DNA of 37,505 nt from CALIBK01 sp037444165 (GTDB taxonomy: Bacteria; Desulfobacterota; BSN033; UBA1163): assembly GCA_037444165.1 (NCBI GenBank), contig JBBIMX010000018.1, forward strand, positions 1-37,505, in the 5' to 3' direction. The notes beneath the pieces were generated by a model. The model was not told where the DNA came from and searched no databases. It saw only the letters and a list, made by a program, of their open reading frames with translations. Within the stretch, counting starts at the first letter, position 1. Every line of letters begins with the position of its first letter. The translations under genes were made by a program, and so were the position numbers. Positions 23,531-31,431 of this stretch are shown here, piece after piece.

Positions 23531-23589
23531 GTTTATTTATTAAACATTTTAGTTAATTAAATGAACATTTTTAAAGGGCTTTATTAAAC
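23531..23589. promoter_or_regulatory. Candidate enhancer array of the sigma-54 activator
   Basis: Imperfect dyads GTTTATTTATTAAAC (23531-23545) and GTTAATTAAATGAAC (23552-23566) are identical at 11 of 15 positions and start exactly 21 bp apart. The half-site TTTATTAAAC of the first recurs exactly at 23580-23589. They lie about 100-158 bases before the predicted start site, the usual enhancer distance for sigma-54 activators. Confidence 0.5.
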
Positions 23590-23661
23590 CCATTTATATA
23601 AAATTTCCCCTTAAAATTTATAACCCCTCATATTTATTACTCTATTTCTTCTATTCAAATT

Positions 23662-23678
23662 TTGGCACTCCTGTTGCT
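23662..23678 (+). promoter_or_regulatory. Sigma-54 (-24/-12) promoter of the sugar-acid operon
   Basis: TTGGCAC at -24, five bases, then TTGCT at -12: the invariant GG (23664-23665) and GC (23676-23677) have the required 10-base gap between them. The matching regulator gene lies directly upstream. Start would be near 23689, four bases before the ATG of the first gene. Confidence 0.88.
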
Positions 23679-23692
23679 TTTATCTATAAGAG

Positions 23693-24991
23693 ATGACCCG
23701 AAATTGCCTCCTTATCGCCGATGACCTCACAGGGGGAGCGGACGCTGGTGCCCAGTTTGCAAAAAAGAATCTCCAAACCCTGCTCATCTCTCCTCAAAAA
23801 AATGAAAAGATCTATTTTCATAAATATATTTCCCAAAATGTGCTGGTGATTAATACAAATTCGAGGGATCTGTCACCCGAAGAAGCCTATCGCTTAATTT
23901 CAAATCTCTTAACAGACTATGAAGAGAGGTTGTTTCCTATCCTTTATAAGAAGATTGACTCAACGCTTCGAGGAAATATTGGTTATGAGATCGATGCGGT
24001 CTTAGAAAAAACAAACAATCATCTCTGCTTTGTGGCCCCTTCCTATCCAGAACAGAATCGAATGCTCATAGGGGGGATCATGATTGTCGGAGAGAAACCT
24101 TTAGCCCTCACAGAAGTGGCTCGAAAAACCACCTCTCCCATTCAGGAGTCGCATGTCTATAAAATTCTTCAGGCCCAATCTAACAATAGGGTCGGATGGA
24201 TTGATCTGACCCATGTAGCTTCCTCATCAGAAGGTTTAAAGAAAGCCGTTGAAATAGAGAAAAGCAAAGGAAATCGGATCATTATCTTCGATGCTGCAAC
24301 GCGGCAAGACTTAAAGAATATTGCAGAGGTTGGATTCTCTTTAGAAAAAATACCGCTTTTCGTCGGCTCGGCAGGACTGGCTGAAGAAGTAGCCCACCAT
24401 ATGAATCCTGGAAATGAAAAATTTCCTTCCAGGAAGATAAGGCCCTGTCAGAATATTTTTATTATTAGTGGAACCGCATCCAGTGTCACGCACCAACAGT
24501 TGAAACGAATCGAAGAAAAAGGGATCCCCTCTTTTCAACTCCCTCTACCCTTGATCCTTGCAGATTGGTCAAAAACCCAAGAAGAAAGAGAAAAATTTTC
24601 TGAGAAAATTGCTCGTTCACTCTCCCTGGGAATCTGTATTTTAAAAACCCCTTCAGAGATGGTCACTCCTATAGAATCCCCTGATGTTCCGATTCATCTC
24701 AAAATGACCAAAATTTTAGCCTCCTTAGCCTTGGGGGCAATTGAAAGATCCCAAATCCATCCAAACGATCTCGCCTTAATTTTAACGGGGGGTGAAACCG
24801 CTCAACATACAATCAATGGCCTTGGGCCCAATGAAATCCAAATAGAGGGCGAACTCTTAGAGGGAATTGTGATGGGGCGATTGATAGACGGGGATTGGAA
24901 TGGAGTCACCATCATTACAAAAGCTGGAGCCTTCGGAAAAGAGGATGCCTTAGAGAAAGTGATCGAAATGCTAACTCAACCAAAAACGTGA
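23693..24991 (+). CDS. DUF1537 four-carbon acid sugar kinase
   Basis: 432 aa, two-domain kinase of the DtnK/OtnK/LtnK-type family. N-terminal acid-sugar-binding domain: LIADDLTGGADAG (Asp10, Asp11) and KKIDSTLRGN (86-95). C-terminal nucleotide-binding domain: SGTASSVTHQQ, LTGGETA (365-370) and TKAGAFG (409-415). Such kinases phosphorylate C4 acid sugars (D-threonate, 3-oxo-tetronates) or related compounds such as 3-oxo-isoapionate. The PdxA-type dehydrogenase at the end of the same operon favours D-threonate 4-kinase: the pair converts D-threonate to dihydroxyacetone phosphate and CO2. First gene after the sigma-54 promoter with practically no leader, so it has no real ribosome site. Exact substrate inferred. 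Confidence 0.9.
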   Translation: MTRNCLLIADDLTGGADAGAQFAKKNLQTLLISPQKNEKIYFHKYISQNVLVINTNSRDLSPEEAYRLISNLLTDYEERLFPILYKKIDSTLRGNIGYEIDAVLEKTNNHLCFVAPSYPEQNRMLIGGIMIVGEKPLALTEVARKTTSPIQESHVYKILQAQSNNRVGWIDLTHVASSSEGLKKAVEIEKSKGNRIIIFDAATRQDLKNIAEVGFSLEKIPLFVGSAGLAEEVAHHMNPGNEKFPSRKIRPCQNIFIISGTASSVTHQQLKRIEEKGIPSFQLPLPLILADWSKTQEEREKFSEKIARSLSLGICILKTPSEMVTPIESPDVPIHLKMTKILASLALGAIERSQIHPNDLALILTGGETAQHTINGLGPNEIQIEGELLEGIVMGRLIDGDWNGVTIITKAGAFGKEDALEKVIEMLTQPKT

Positions 24992-25010
24992 GAGGACAAA
25001 GGAGGCAGCA

Positions 25011-26039
25011 ATGAAAGCCTTGATCAAGGAGAGACCTATAAGAGGAGCGACCTTGACCGATCTTCCCCTTCCTACGGTTGGAGAGAATGATTTATTGGTG
25101 AAGGTCAAGTCTGCCGCCATATGTGGGACCGATATTCATATCTATCAATGGAATGAATACGCTGCCTCACGAATGAAACTCCCCCTTCTATTTGGACATG
25201 AATATTCGGCTGAAGTGGTCGAGGTGGGAAAGAACGTAAAAAATTTCCGCCTGGGGGATCGCGTGGCGGCTGAAACTCATGTCCCCTGTGGTCACTGTTT
25301 TCAATGTACCACAGGGCTTCAACACATCTGCAAGGATATGAAGATTCTTGGTGTCCATATGGACGGGGCCTTTGCTGAATATGCCATTCTCCCAGCCGTT
25401 TGTGCCTGGAAATTAGACCCCTCCATTTCTTATGAGATCGGAGCCACGATGGAACCTTTTGGGATTGCTGTCCATGCCCTTTCAAAGACAAAGCCTGCAG
25501 GCAAAAAGGTAATTGTCTTTGGATGCGGACCCATAGGCATCTATGCTCAGATGGTGGCTAAACTTAGCGGTGCAGAGGTGGTCATTGGGGTCGATATTAC
25601 TAAAGAAAGATTAGACTTAGCAAAGAAGATGGGAACAGATATCGTGCTCAACGCTAAGGAGATCAATGTCGTTGAAGAAGTCAATAAGATTACAAAAGGC
25701 TTCGGTACAGATATCATGGTTGAATTGACAGGAAATCGTGCCATTCTTAACGAGGCCACCAAAACTTTAAGACGAGGTGGTGATATCATTTTGGTAGGAC
25801 TATTTCCAGGGCCTGTGGAATGGGATGTGGTGAACCATGTCATTTATAAAGAGGCTACGGTTTATGGAGTGACTGGGCGAATCATGTGGGAGACCTGGTG
25901 GACGGCCCAGAATCTCATCCTTACAGGGAAGATGGATTTAGCAGGAGTCATTACCCATCGGTTTGATCTTGACCAATATGAGAAGGCCTTTGAATTGGCC
26001 GAATCGGCCGCCACCGGAAAAATCATTTTTAAGATTTAA
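25011..26039 (+). CDS. tdh: Zinc alcohol dehydrogenase, L-threonine 3-dehydrogenase-like
   Basis: 342 aa medium-chain dehydrogenase. Catalytic zinc: Cys38 in CGTDIHIY and His63-Glu64 in GHE. Structural zinc: Cys93, 96, 99, 107. NAD-binding GCGPIGI around 170. The C-terminal YGVTGRIMWETWW, LILTGKMDLAGVITHRF is the hallmark of L-threonine 3-dehydrogenase (Tdh). No 2-amino-3-ketobutyrate CoA ligase (kbl), its usual partner, is adjacent. In a sugar-acid operon it may oxidise a hydroxyacid resembling threonine, such as threonate, at C3, instead of threonine. AAAGGAGG is well placed before the ATG; 19 bases after the kinase. Confidence 0.85.
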   Translation: MKALIKERPIRGATLTDLPLPTVGENDLLVKVKSAAICGTDIHIYQWNEYAASRMKLPLLFGHEYSAEVVEVGKNVKNFRLGDRVAAETHVPCGHCFQCTTGLQHICKDMKILGVHMDGAFAEYAILPAVCAWKLDPSISYEIGATMEPFGIAVHALSKTKPAGKKVIVFGCGPIGIYAQMVAKLSGAEVVIGVDITKERLDLAKKMGTDIVLNAKEINVVEEVNKITKGFGTDIMVELTGNRAILNEATKTLRRGGDIILVGLFPGPVEWDVVNHVIYKEATVYGVTGRIMWETWWTAQNLILTGKMDLAGVITHRFDLDQYEKAFELAESAATGKIIFKI

Positions 26040-26065
26040 AAGAAAATCTATCGAAGGAGGATGTT

Positions 26066-26923
26066 ATGATGCAAGAGAAACTTACCGTTCGTTCTATTCA
26101 AGAAATGAAGGATCGGGGCGAGATCATCACCATGCTCACGGCCTACGATTATCCTATTGCTAAACAGATCAATGACGCGGGGATCGAGATGATTCTGGTA
26201 GGGGATTCAGCAGCCATGGTCGTTCATGGACATCCCAATACCCTTGCCGCCACTATGGATATGATGATTCTCCATTGTGCAGCGGTGGCGAGGGCCTGTA
26301 CTCGAACCATGGTGATTGCGGATATGCCTTTTGGGTCTTTTCAGTACTCTGTGGAAGAGACCATGCGGAATGCCGCTCGGTTTGTCACAGAGGCCAAGGT
26401 GGATGGCGTCAAATTTGAGGCCGCTCCCAATCATATCGAGAAAACACGGGCTATCGTCCAGATGGGTATTCCGGTCGTAGGTCATGTGGGGCTCCACCCT
26501 CAATCCGTTGGTGTTCTGGGAGGGTTAACGGTTCAGGGAAAGTCAATTGAGACTGCCCGTAAGGTCGTCACCGAAGCCCTGGCCCTTGAGGAAGCAGGAG
26601 CCTTCGCCATCATTTTTGAAGCGGTGCCAGCGAAGCTGGCTGCCTATGTCACGAAAAAACTTCGTGTTCCCACGATCAGCATTGGTGGAGGACCGGGCTG
26701 TAGCGGTCAATTGTTAGTCACCTATGATGTATTGGGGATGTTCGAAACCTTCACCCCTAAGTTCGCCAAAAAGTATATCAATCTAAATCAATTGATCCGA
26801 GAGGCCATCCTTCAATATCGAAATGAGGTCAAGAGTCGAAAATTCCCCGATGAGGAACATAGCTATGGAATGTCTGACGAAGTGATGGAGGCCATTGAGA
26901 AAGAGTTTGGTAAGGTCGAATAA
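26066..26923 (+). CDS. panB: PanB-like ketopantoate hydroxymethyltransferase family enzyme
   Basis: 285 aa TIM barrel. Metal ligands of PanB are at Asp47 (VGDS), Asp86 (ADMPFGS) and Glu118 (VKFE); the general base Glu185 sits in FEAVP, His140 in VGHVGL. Canonical PanB adds a hydroxymethyl group from 5,10-methylene-THF to 2-ketoisovalerate. Differences from housekeeping PanB: HGHPNTLAATMDMM replaces the usual GYDTT region, and GPGCSGQ replaces GxxCDGQ. No panC or panD is nearby. It is probably a paralogue that catalyses an aldol or retro-aldol C1 transfer on a pathway intermediate. AGGAGG precedes two consecutive Met codons. Family sure, catabolic role inferred. Confidence 0.85.
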   Translation: MMQEKLTVRSIQEMKDRGEIITMLTAYDYPIAKQINDAGIEMILVGDSAAMVVHGHPNTLAATMDMMILHCAAVARACTRTMVIADMPFGSFQYSVEETMRNAARFVTEAKVDGVKFEAAPNHIEKTRAIVQMGIPVVGHVGLHPQSVGVLGGLTVQGKSIETARKVVTEALALEEAGAFAIIFEAVPAKLAAYVTKKLRVPTISIGGGPGCSGQLLVTYDVLGMFETFTPKFAKKYINLNQLIREAILQYRNEVKSRKFPDEEHSYGMSDEVMEAIEKEFGKVE

Positions 26924-26947
26924 GAATCTCATCGAAAGGAGAAAAGG

Positions 26948-27910
26948 ATGGAAATCAAACAGGCCATTATCACCGGATTTATGGGGAAATTGAAGGATCG
27001 TTTCTGTGAATATCACGAAGCCAAAACTCCCGAAGAAAAGATCGCAGCGGTGGCCAAAGTGAAAGGGGCTAAAGGAGTAGAAATGGTCTATCCTTATGAG
27101 TTGCAAAATCTCGAAGGAATCAAAAAAGCATTAAAAAAGTATCGATTGGGGGTCGCAGCGGTCAATGTGAATATCAAAGGAGAGCCCGAATTCGTTAAAG
27201 GCTCTTCCAGTGTCAATTCCAAAAAGTTGAGAGAGAAAGCCATTCAATTCTTATGCGAAGGAATGGATGTAGCGGCAAAGTTGGGTGCGGATAAAGTTAC
27301 CTGTTGCCCTCTGAGTGATGGATACGATTATCTCTTTCAGGTGGATTACCAACAGGCATGGAAAAATATGATCTCCACCTTTCGAGAAGCCGCTCGTTAT
27401 CGAAAAGACATCCTGCTGTTTTTAGAATATAAGGGGTCCGAAACTCGAGTGAATTGCTATCTGGATACAGCCGCTAAGACCCTCTTAATGATCCGTGAAA
27501 TTGGAGAGCCTAATTTAGGAGTGACCATTGATGTGGGCCACGCTCTAATGGCTGGGGAAACGGTGGCTGAATCCATCTGCCTGGCTCAATCCTTTGGAGT
27601 TCCTTATTATATCCATATTAACGACAATAACCGAAAATGGGATTGGGATTTGATTCCTGCCACCCGCAATCTTTGGGACTATTTGGAGATGTTTTTCTAT
27701 CTCAAGAAGTTCAATTATAGGGGATGGGTCACATCGGACATGAGCCCGGTTAGACTCGATCCTATTGAGGCTTTTGAAAGAACGATCGCGACAACAGAAA
27801 AAATTATAAAAATCGTTAACCGCCTAAATCTGAATAGACTTCTATCGATGATTAAGGGGGAACGTACCATTGAAACATTGAAATGGCTCGAAAAACAGGT
27901 CTTAAGTTGA
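26948..27910 (+). CDS. Xylose-isomerase-like TIM-barrel protein (sugar isomerase/epimerase)
   Basis: 320 aa, AP-endonuclease-2/xylose-isomerase-like fold. Likely metal ligands: Glu160 (LEYKG), Asp195 and His198 (VTIDVGHAL), His223 and Asp226 (YIHINDNN), with WDWDL at 231-235. The WDxDL region recalls L-rhamnose-type isomerases and the hydroxypyruvate-isomerase-like OtnI group, which acts on 2-oxo-tetronates. That would fit an operon with a DUF1537 kinase, interconverting keto acids before phosphorylation. AAAGGAG precedes the ATG; 24 bases after panB. Substrate not determined. Confidence 0.75.
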   Translation: MEIKQAIITGFMGKLKDRFCEYHEAKTPEEKIAAVAKVKGAKGVEMVYPYELQNLEGIKKALKKYRLGVAAVNVNIKGEPEFVKGSSSVNSKKLREKAIQFLCEGMDVAAKLGADKVTCCPLSDGYDYLFQVDYQQAWKNMISTFREAARYRKDILLFLEYKGSETRVNCYLDTAAKTLLMIREIGEPNLGVTIDVGHALMAGETVAESICLAQSFGVPYYIHINDNNRKWDWDLIPATRNLWDYLEMFFYLKKFNYRGWVTSDMSPVRLDPIEAFERTIATTEKIIKIVNRLNLNRLLSMIKGERTIETLKWLEKQVLS

Positions 27911-27921
27911 ATATGGAAGAG

Positions 27922-27987
27922 AAAGGAGGTGAAAGAAAAAGGGTAGTTTGAGGAAAAAGGTTTTTTAATCTCCTGTTTCAAAAAACC
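27922..27987 (+). promoter_or_regulatory. tctC leader: orphan Shine-Dalgarno motif and hairpin
   Basis: AAAGGAGGTGAA (27922-27933) lies 82 bases before tctC without a usable start codon. It is followed by a perfect 8-bp stem, GGTTTTTT at 27959-27966 with AAAAAACC at 27980-27987. The 13-base loop contains TCTCCT, which could pair with either the orphan motif or the real ribosome site AAAGGAGG before the ATG at 28016. A translational control element is possible. Confidence 0.4.
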
Positions 27988-28015
27988 ATTAAATTTTAAA
28001 AGAAAGGAGGAAAAC

Positions 28016-29023
28016 ATGAAAAAACTTCTATTAATTTTACTCTTATCTTTATTGGTTTTATCCAGTATTGGTTATGCTCAGGTGAAAAAATATCCCACTC
28101 GAGATATTACCAATGTCGTGGTCTGGGCAGCCGGAGGAGGGACAGATGTATGTAACCGGGTCGTCTCTGGAGAAATGGCAAAGATCTTTAAGGTCAATAT
28201 CAATGTCGTTAATAAGACCGGAGGTGTAGGAGGATCCATTGGGATGAACGATGTCTACTCCCGACCCCATGATGGATATACTTGGGCAGGAGTCTCTGAA
28301 TCCTGTGTCACAGCAGGGGTTCAAGGGGGATGGGATAAAAGAATGAATGTCTGGGATTACTTTATTGTCGGAGGCTCTCCAGATGTGATTTCGGTCACCC
28401 CCAATTCTCCTTACAAAGATCTCAAAGAGTTGATCGAAGCGGCAAAGGCCAAACCCAATACTATTCGTGCCAGTGCCAGTGCCTCTGGTTCGATTCATCA
28501 CCTTAACCTCTTAGCCCTTGAGAAGGGTTCCGGAGCAAAATTTAACTATATCCCCTATCCAGGCTCTGCCCCTGCACAAACCGCCGCCATGACGGGTGAA
28601 GTCTCGGTGGTGATTACCTCAATTGCTGAACAACAACAGCTCATCAGGGCAGGAAAACTCAGACCCCTGGCGATGCTTACACCTCAACCCTTTACCCTCA
28701 AAGACGTAGGGACAATTCCTTCCTCCTTTGGTCCATACCCAGGGCTTTCCAAATATCTTCCCATTATGCAAGCCATTGGGTTTGCTGTCCCTGCAGATGT
28801 TCCGGAGGAGGTGAAACAAATCATTGCAGATGTGTTTAAGAAGGTCATTGCCTCAGACTTTATGAAAAATTGGGCGGAACAAAACTATTATAACCTTTCC
28901 GGGAAAACGGGTAAGGCTGCACGAGAGGAATTTGATAAATTGGAATCCCTTTTTGCCTGGACCCTGTGGGAACTGGGAGCTGCAAAAGTAAACCCAGAAA
29001 CATTAAAAATTCCCAAACCATAA
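28016..29023 (+). CDS. tctC: TTT transporter substrate-binding protein, TctC/Bug family
   Basis: 335 aa. Sec signal peptide: two Lys, a Leu-rich core and a probable cut after GYA at residue 21. The mature start KYPTRDITNVVVWAAGGGTD is the classical Bug-family pattern in which the loop after the first strand binds the carboxylate; GGVGGSIGMNDV (about 69-80) is the second conserved loop. It captures a carboxylate in the periplasm for TctA-TctB. Strong AGGAGG ribosome site. A 10-bp GC hairpin follows the gene, probably holding up its mRNA level over the permease genes. Cargo is presumably the sugar acid degraded by the flanking enzymes. Confidence 0.93.
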   Translation: MKKLLLILLLSLLVLSSIGYAQVKKYPTRDITNVVVWAAGGGTDVCNRVVSGEMAKIFKVNINVVNKTGGVGGSIGMNDVYSRPHDGYTWAGVSESCVTAGVQGGWDKRMNVWDYFIVGGSPDVISVTPNSPYKDLKELIEAAKAKPNTIRASASASGSIHHLNLLALEKGSGAKFNYIPYPGSAPAQTAAMTGEVSVVITSIAEQQQLIRAGKLRPLAMLTPQPFTLKDVGTIPSSFGPYPGLSKYLPIMQAIGFAVPADVPEEVKQIIADVFKKVIASDFMKNWAEQNYYNLSGKTGKAAREEFDKLESLFAWTLWELGAAKVNPETLKIPKP

Positions 29024-29032
29024 TTTTAACCT

Positions 29033-29060
29033 CCCATCCCCCTTCTCCCTGGGGGATGGG
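29033..29060 (+). terminator. Stem-loop between tctC and tctB (attenuator)
   Basis: CCCATCCCCC (29033-29042) pairs perfectly with GGGGGATGGG (29051-29060), loop TTCTCCCT, followed by the T-rich AAATCTTTCTATTCTTT. Partial terminator or 3'-stabiliser inside the operon, as often seen after binding-protein genes. Confidence 0.6.
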
Positions 29061-29097
29061 AAATCTTTCTATTCTTTGGCCGAGTTAAGGTGAGGGA

Positions 29098-29844
29098 ATG
29101 GATAAGGTCGAGTTGAGAAAAAAGGATTTCATTACCAGCCTTATTTTAATTGCCTTTGGAATCTTTATGATCCTTTATACATTCCATTATATTCCCATGA
29201 AAGACAGTTGGGGTGGGGTCATGAATGTTTGGTACGTTTCCCCAGGTCTATTCCCTGTATGTATTGGTAGCCTCATTGTTCTGATGGGAGTGGTTCTTTG
29301 CCGGAGAGCAATTCAGGATGGAGGGGCTGAAAAGTTTTTCCAAGATCTCTTCCGGAAGAAAAGAGGGATTTCTGAAAAGACGCTTCGTTTTTGGGGAATC
29401 CTTCTTGTCATCCTGACTTATATTTACCTTTATATCCCCAGAATCGACTTCTTTTTAAGTACCATGCTCACTTTAATGGTATTTATCTCATTCTTCTACC
29501 TTAATCGATTGGATCTTCTAAGGAGACTCTTCAGCTTTTACCTCTCAGGATCCCTCCTTTTCCTCGCTCTCTTTGCCTTAAAAATGGACCGGGGACTCAA
29601 TGCGAGATTCCCCTATTCCATGGATCTCTTGGTCTTCCTTTTGTTTCTCGCCTATATTGCCTATTGCCGAGTTCTCATTCAAGGGGATCAAGAATTAAAA
29701 AGGAGATGGAGGGTTTCTATCCTGATGTCCATTCTTCCATCTTTATTTTTGATCCCTTCGTTTAAATACTTTCTTCTTGTTCCATTACCTGTAGAAGGAG
29801 GGTTTATTGAGATCATGAACATCATCCGTTATGCCTTCCGTTAA
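29098..29844 (+). CDS. tctB: TTT transporter small permease, TctB
   Basis: 248 aa, with about six hydrophobic stretches (roughly 13-33, 55-78, 98-118, 121-139, 144-162, 177-195, plus a weak one near 215). It starts KDFITSLILIAFGIFMILYTFHY, as in TctB proteins, and has YVSPGLFPVCIGSLIVLMGVVL. It is longer than the common 140-170 aa TctB, with an extra C-terminal membrane region. The Ser-Pro-Gly-Leu-Phe-Pro motif is the typical TctB marker. Located between tctC and tctA. GGTGAGGG lies just upstream of the start. Confidence 0.85.
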   Translation: MDKVELRKKDFITSLILIAFGIFMILYTFHYIPMKDSWGGVMNVWYVSPGLFPVCIGSLIVLMGVVLCRRAIQDGGAEKFFQDLFRKKRGISEKTLRFWGILLVILTYIYLYIPRIDFFLSTMLTLMVFISFFYLNRLDLLRRLFSFYLSGSLLFLALFALKMDRGLNARFPYSMDLLVFLLFLAYIAYCRVLIQGDQELKRRWRVSILMSILPSLFLIPSFKYFLLVPLPVEGGFIEIMNIIRYAFR

Positions 29845-29882
29845 CCAAGAGGTAAGAAAAAAGGATTGAGGACAAAAATTCA

Positions 29883-31427
29883 ATGTTTATTCTCGAACGA
29901 TTGTGGGATTTTTATCTTACCGCTTTTAATACCGCTTTGAATGTGGAGAATCTTTTGCTCCTCTTTGGCTCGGTCATTCTTGGGATTACCTTTGGAGCCC
30001 TCCCTGGTCTCACAGCTACGTTAGGCGTTGGACTTCTCACGACATTGACTTATGGAATCAATACCAAAACGGCGATGATCACCCTTCTCGGAATGTATGT
30101 CGGCGCCATATATGGAGGCTCCTATGGCTCGATCTGTGTCAATATCCCGGGCACGGCAGCCGCTGCCGCTACGGCCATGGATGGTTACCCATTGGCCTGT
30201 AAAGGGGAGGCTGGAAGGGCACTTGGACTTACCACCACTGCCTCCTTTATTGGAACCACGATAGGGATGTTTTTCCTTGCCGTTTTTGCCCCTCTTGTTG
30301 CTAAATTGGCCCTTCAATTTACTTCGTTTGAGTTCTTTCTTCTCGCTTTTTTTGGAATCATGATTAGTGGAGGATTAACAGGACAGGATCTGGTTTATAA
30401 AGGATGGATTTCAGGACTGATTGGACTCTTTCTTTCTACTATTGGTAGGGATCGCCTCCAATTTTTTCCCCGTTTCACTTTTGGGATCTCTGAATTAGAT
30501 GGCGGGCTTGAAGTGGTTCCTGTATTGATCGGGGCCTTTGGAATCCCCCAAATTATCCAAGTGATTCGAGATCAGCTCTCGGTGGGGGGAGCCAAACAAT
30601 TCCAGCGTGTCCTTCCCGAACTCCGAATTATTGCAAAACATCTAAAAACGATTGTCCGATCCGCCTTAATTGGAGTGGGAATCGGAGCGATTCCTGGAAT
30701 TGGAGAGGATATTGCTGCTTGGGTTTCTTATGGGACAGCCAAGAAGGCTTCTAAAAATCCAGAAATGTTTGGGAAGGGAGCTTATGAAGGGGTGATTGCC
30801 TGCGAAACTGGAAATAATGCCTGTATTGGTGGAGCGATTATCCCCCTATTAACCCTCGGGATTCCAGGGAGCCCCCCTGCAGTCATGCTTCTTGGAGCCC
30901 TGATGATTCATAATGTGACACCAGGCCCTATGCTTTCCATCGAACATCCTCATTTCATTACCGAAATCACAGCGATCCTATTTCTCGCCTCTTTTGCCAT
31001 GTTCATCAGCGGGCTCGTTCTTTCAAAGCAGGTTGTAAAGGTCCTTCGAATTCCTCCTCCAGTCTTTATGCCTATCGTATTAATCCTATGTGTGATTGGC
31101 TCCTATGCCCTTGGCATAAAAGTCTTCAATCTTTATCTCATGGTTCCTGTGGGAATTCTGGCTTATTTTATCCAGTCTATGGGATATCCTATCGCTCCAT
31201 TGGTCATTGGCGTCATCTTAGGACCCATGGCAGATGAGAATCTTCGAAGGGCCCTAATGGTCTCTCAGGGAAGTTTTCTTCCCTTTTTTACAAGGCCAGT
31301 CGCCCTCCTGCTTCTCATCATCATCGTCTGGATGTTTGTGAGTCAAATCCCCTTTGTCAAGAGAGTTACAGGGGGGTTAAAGAATAAAATCTTCAAAAAG
31401 AGAGGGAACGAGATCCCAAAAGAGTAA
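29883..31427 (+). CDS. tctA: TTT transporter large permease, TctA
   Basis: 514 aa, the standard size, with about twelve membrane spans. Conserved TctA segments: GALPGLTATLGVGLLTTLTYG (about 38-58), MYVGAIYGGSYGSICVNIPGTAAAAATAMDGYPLA (about 71-105), GAIPGIGEDIAAWVSYG, the region ETGNNACIGGAIIPLLTLGIPGSP, and GPMADENLRRAL. Together with TctB it uses an ion gradient to import the acid delivered by TctC. Tightly followed by an aldo-keto reductase gene (4-base gap). Confidence 0.95.
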   Translation: MFILERLWDFYLTAFNTALNVENLLLLFGSVILGITFGALPGLTATLGVGLLTTLTYGINTKTAMITLLGMYVGAIYGGSYGSICVNIPGTAAAAATAMDGYPLACKGEAGRALGLTTTASFIGTTIGMFFLAVFAPLVAKLALQFTSFEFFLLAFFGIMISGGLTGQDLVYKGWISGLIGLFLSTIGRDRLQFFPRFTFGISELDGGLEVVPVLIGAFGIPQIIQVIRDQLSVGGAKQFQRVLPELRIIAKHLKTIVRSALIGVGIGAIPGIGEDIAAWVSYGTAKKASKNPEMFGKGAYEGVIACETGNNACIGGAIIPLLTLGIPGSPPAVMLLGALMIHNVTPGPMLSIEHPHFITEITAILFLASFAMFISGLVLSKQVVKVLRIPPPVFMPIVLILCVIGSYALGIKVFNLYLMVPVGILAYFIQSMGYPIAPLVIGVILGPMADENLRRALMVSQGSFLPFFTRPVALLLLIIIVWMFVSQIPFVKRVTGGLKNKIFKKRGNEIPKE

Positions 31428-31431
31428 ACTC

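Noticed and set aside
28058..28501. A 147-codon minus-strand frame inside tctC
   Set aside because: Antisense to conserved Bug-family sequence, no ribosome site, no domain.
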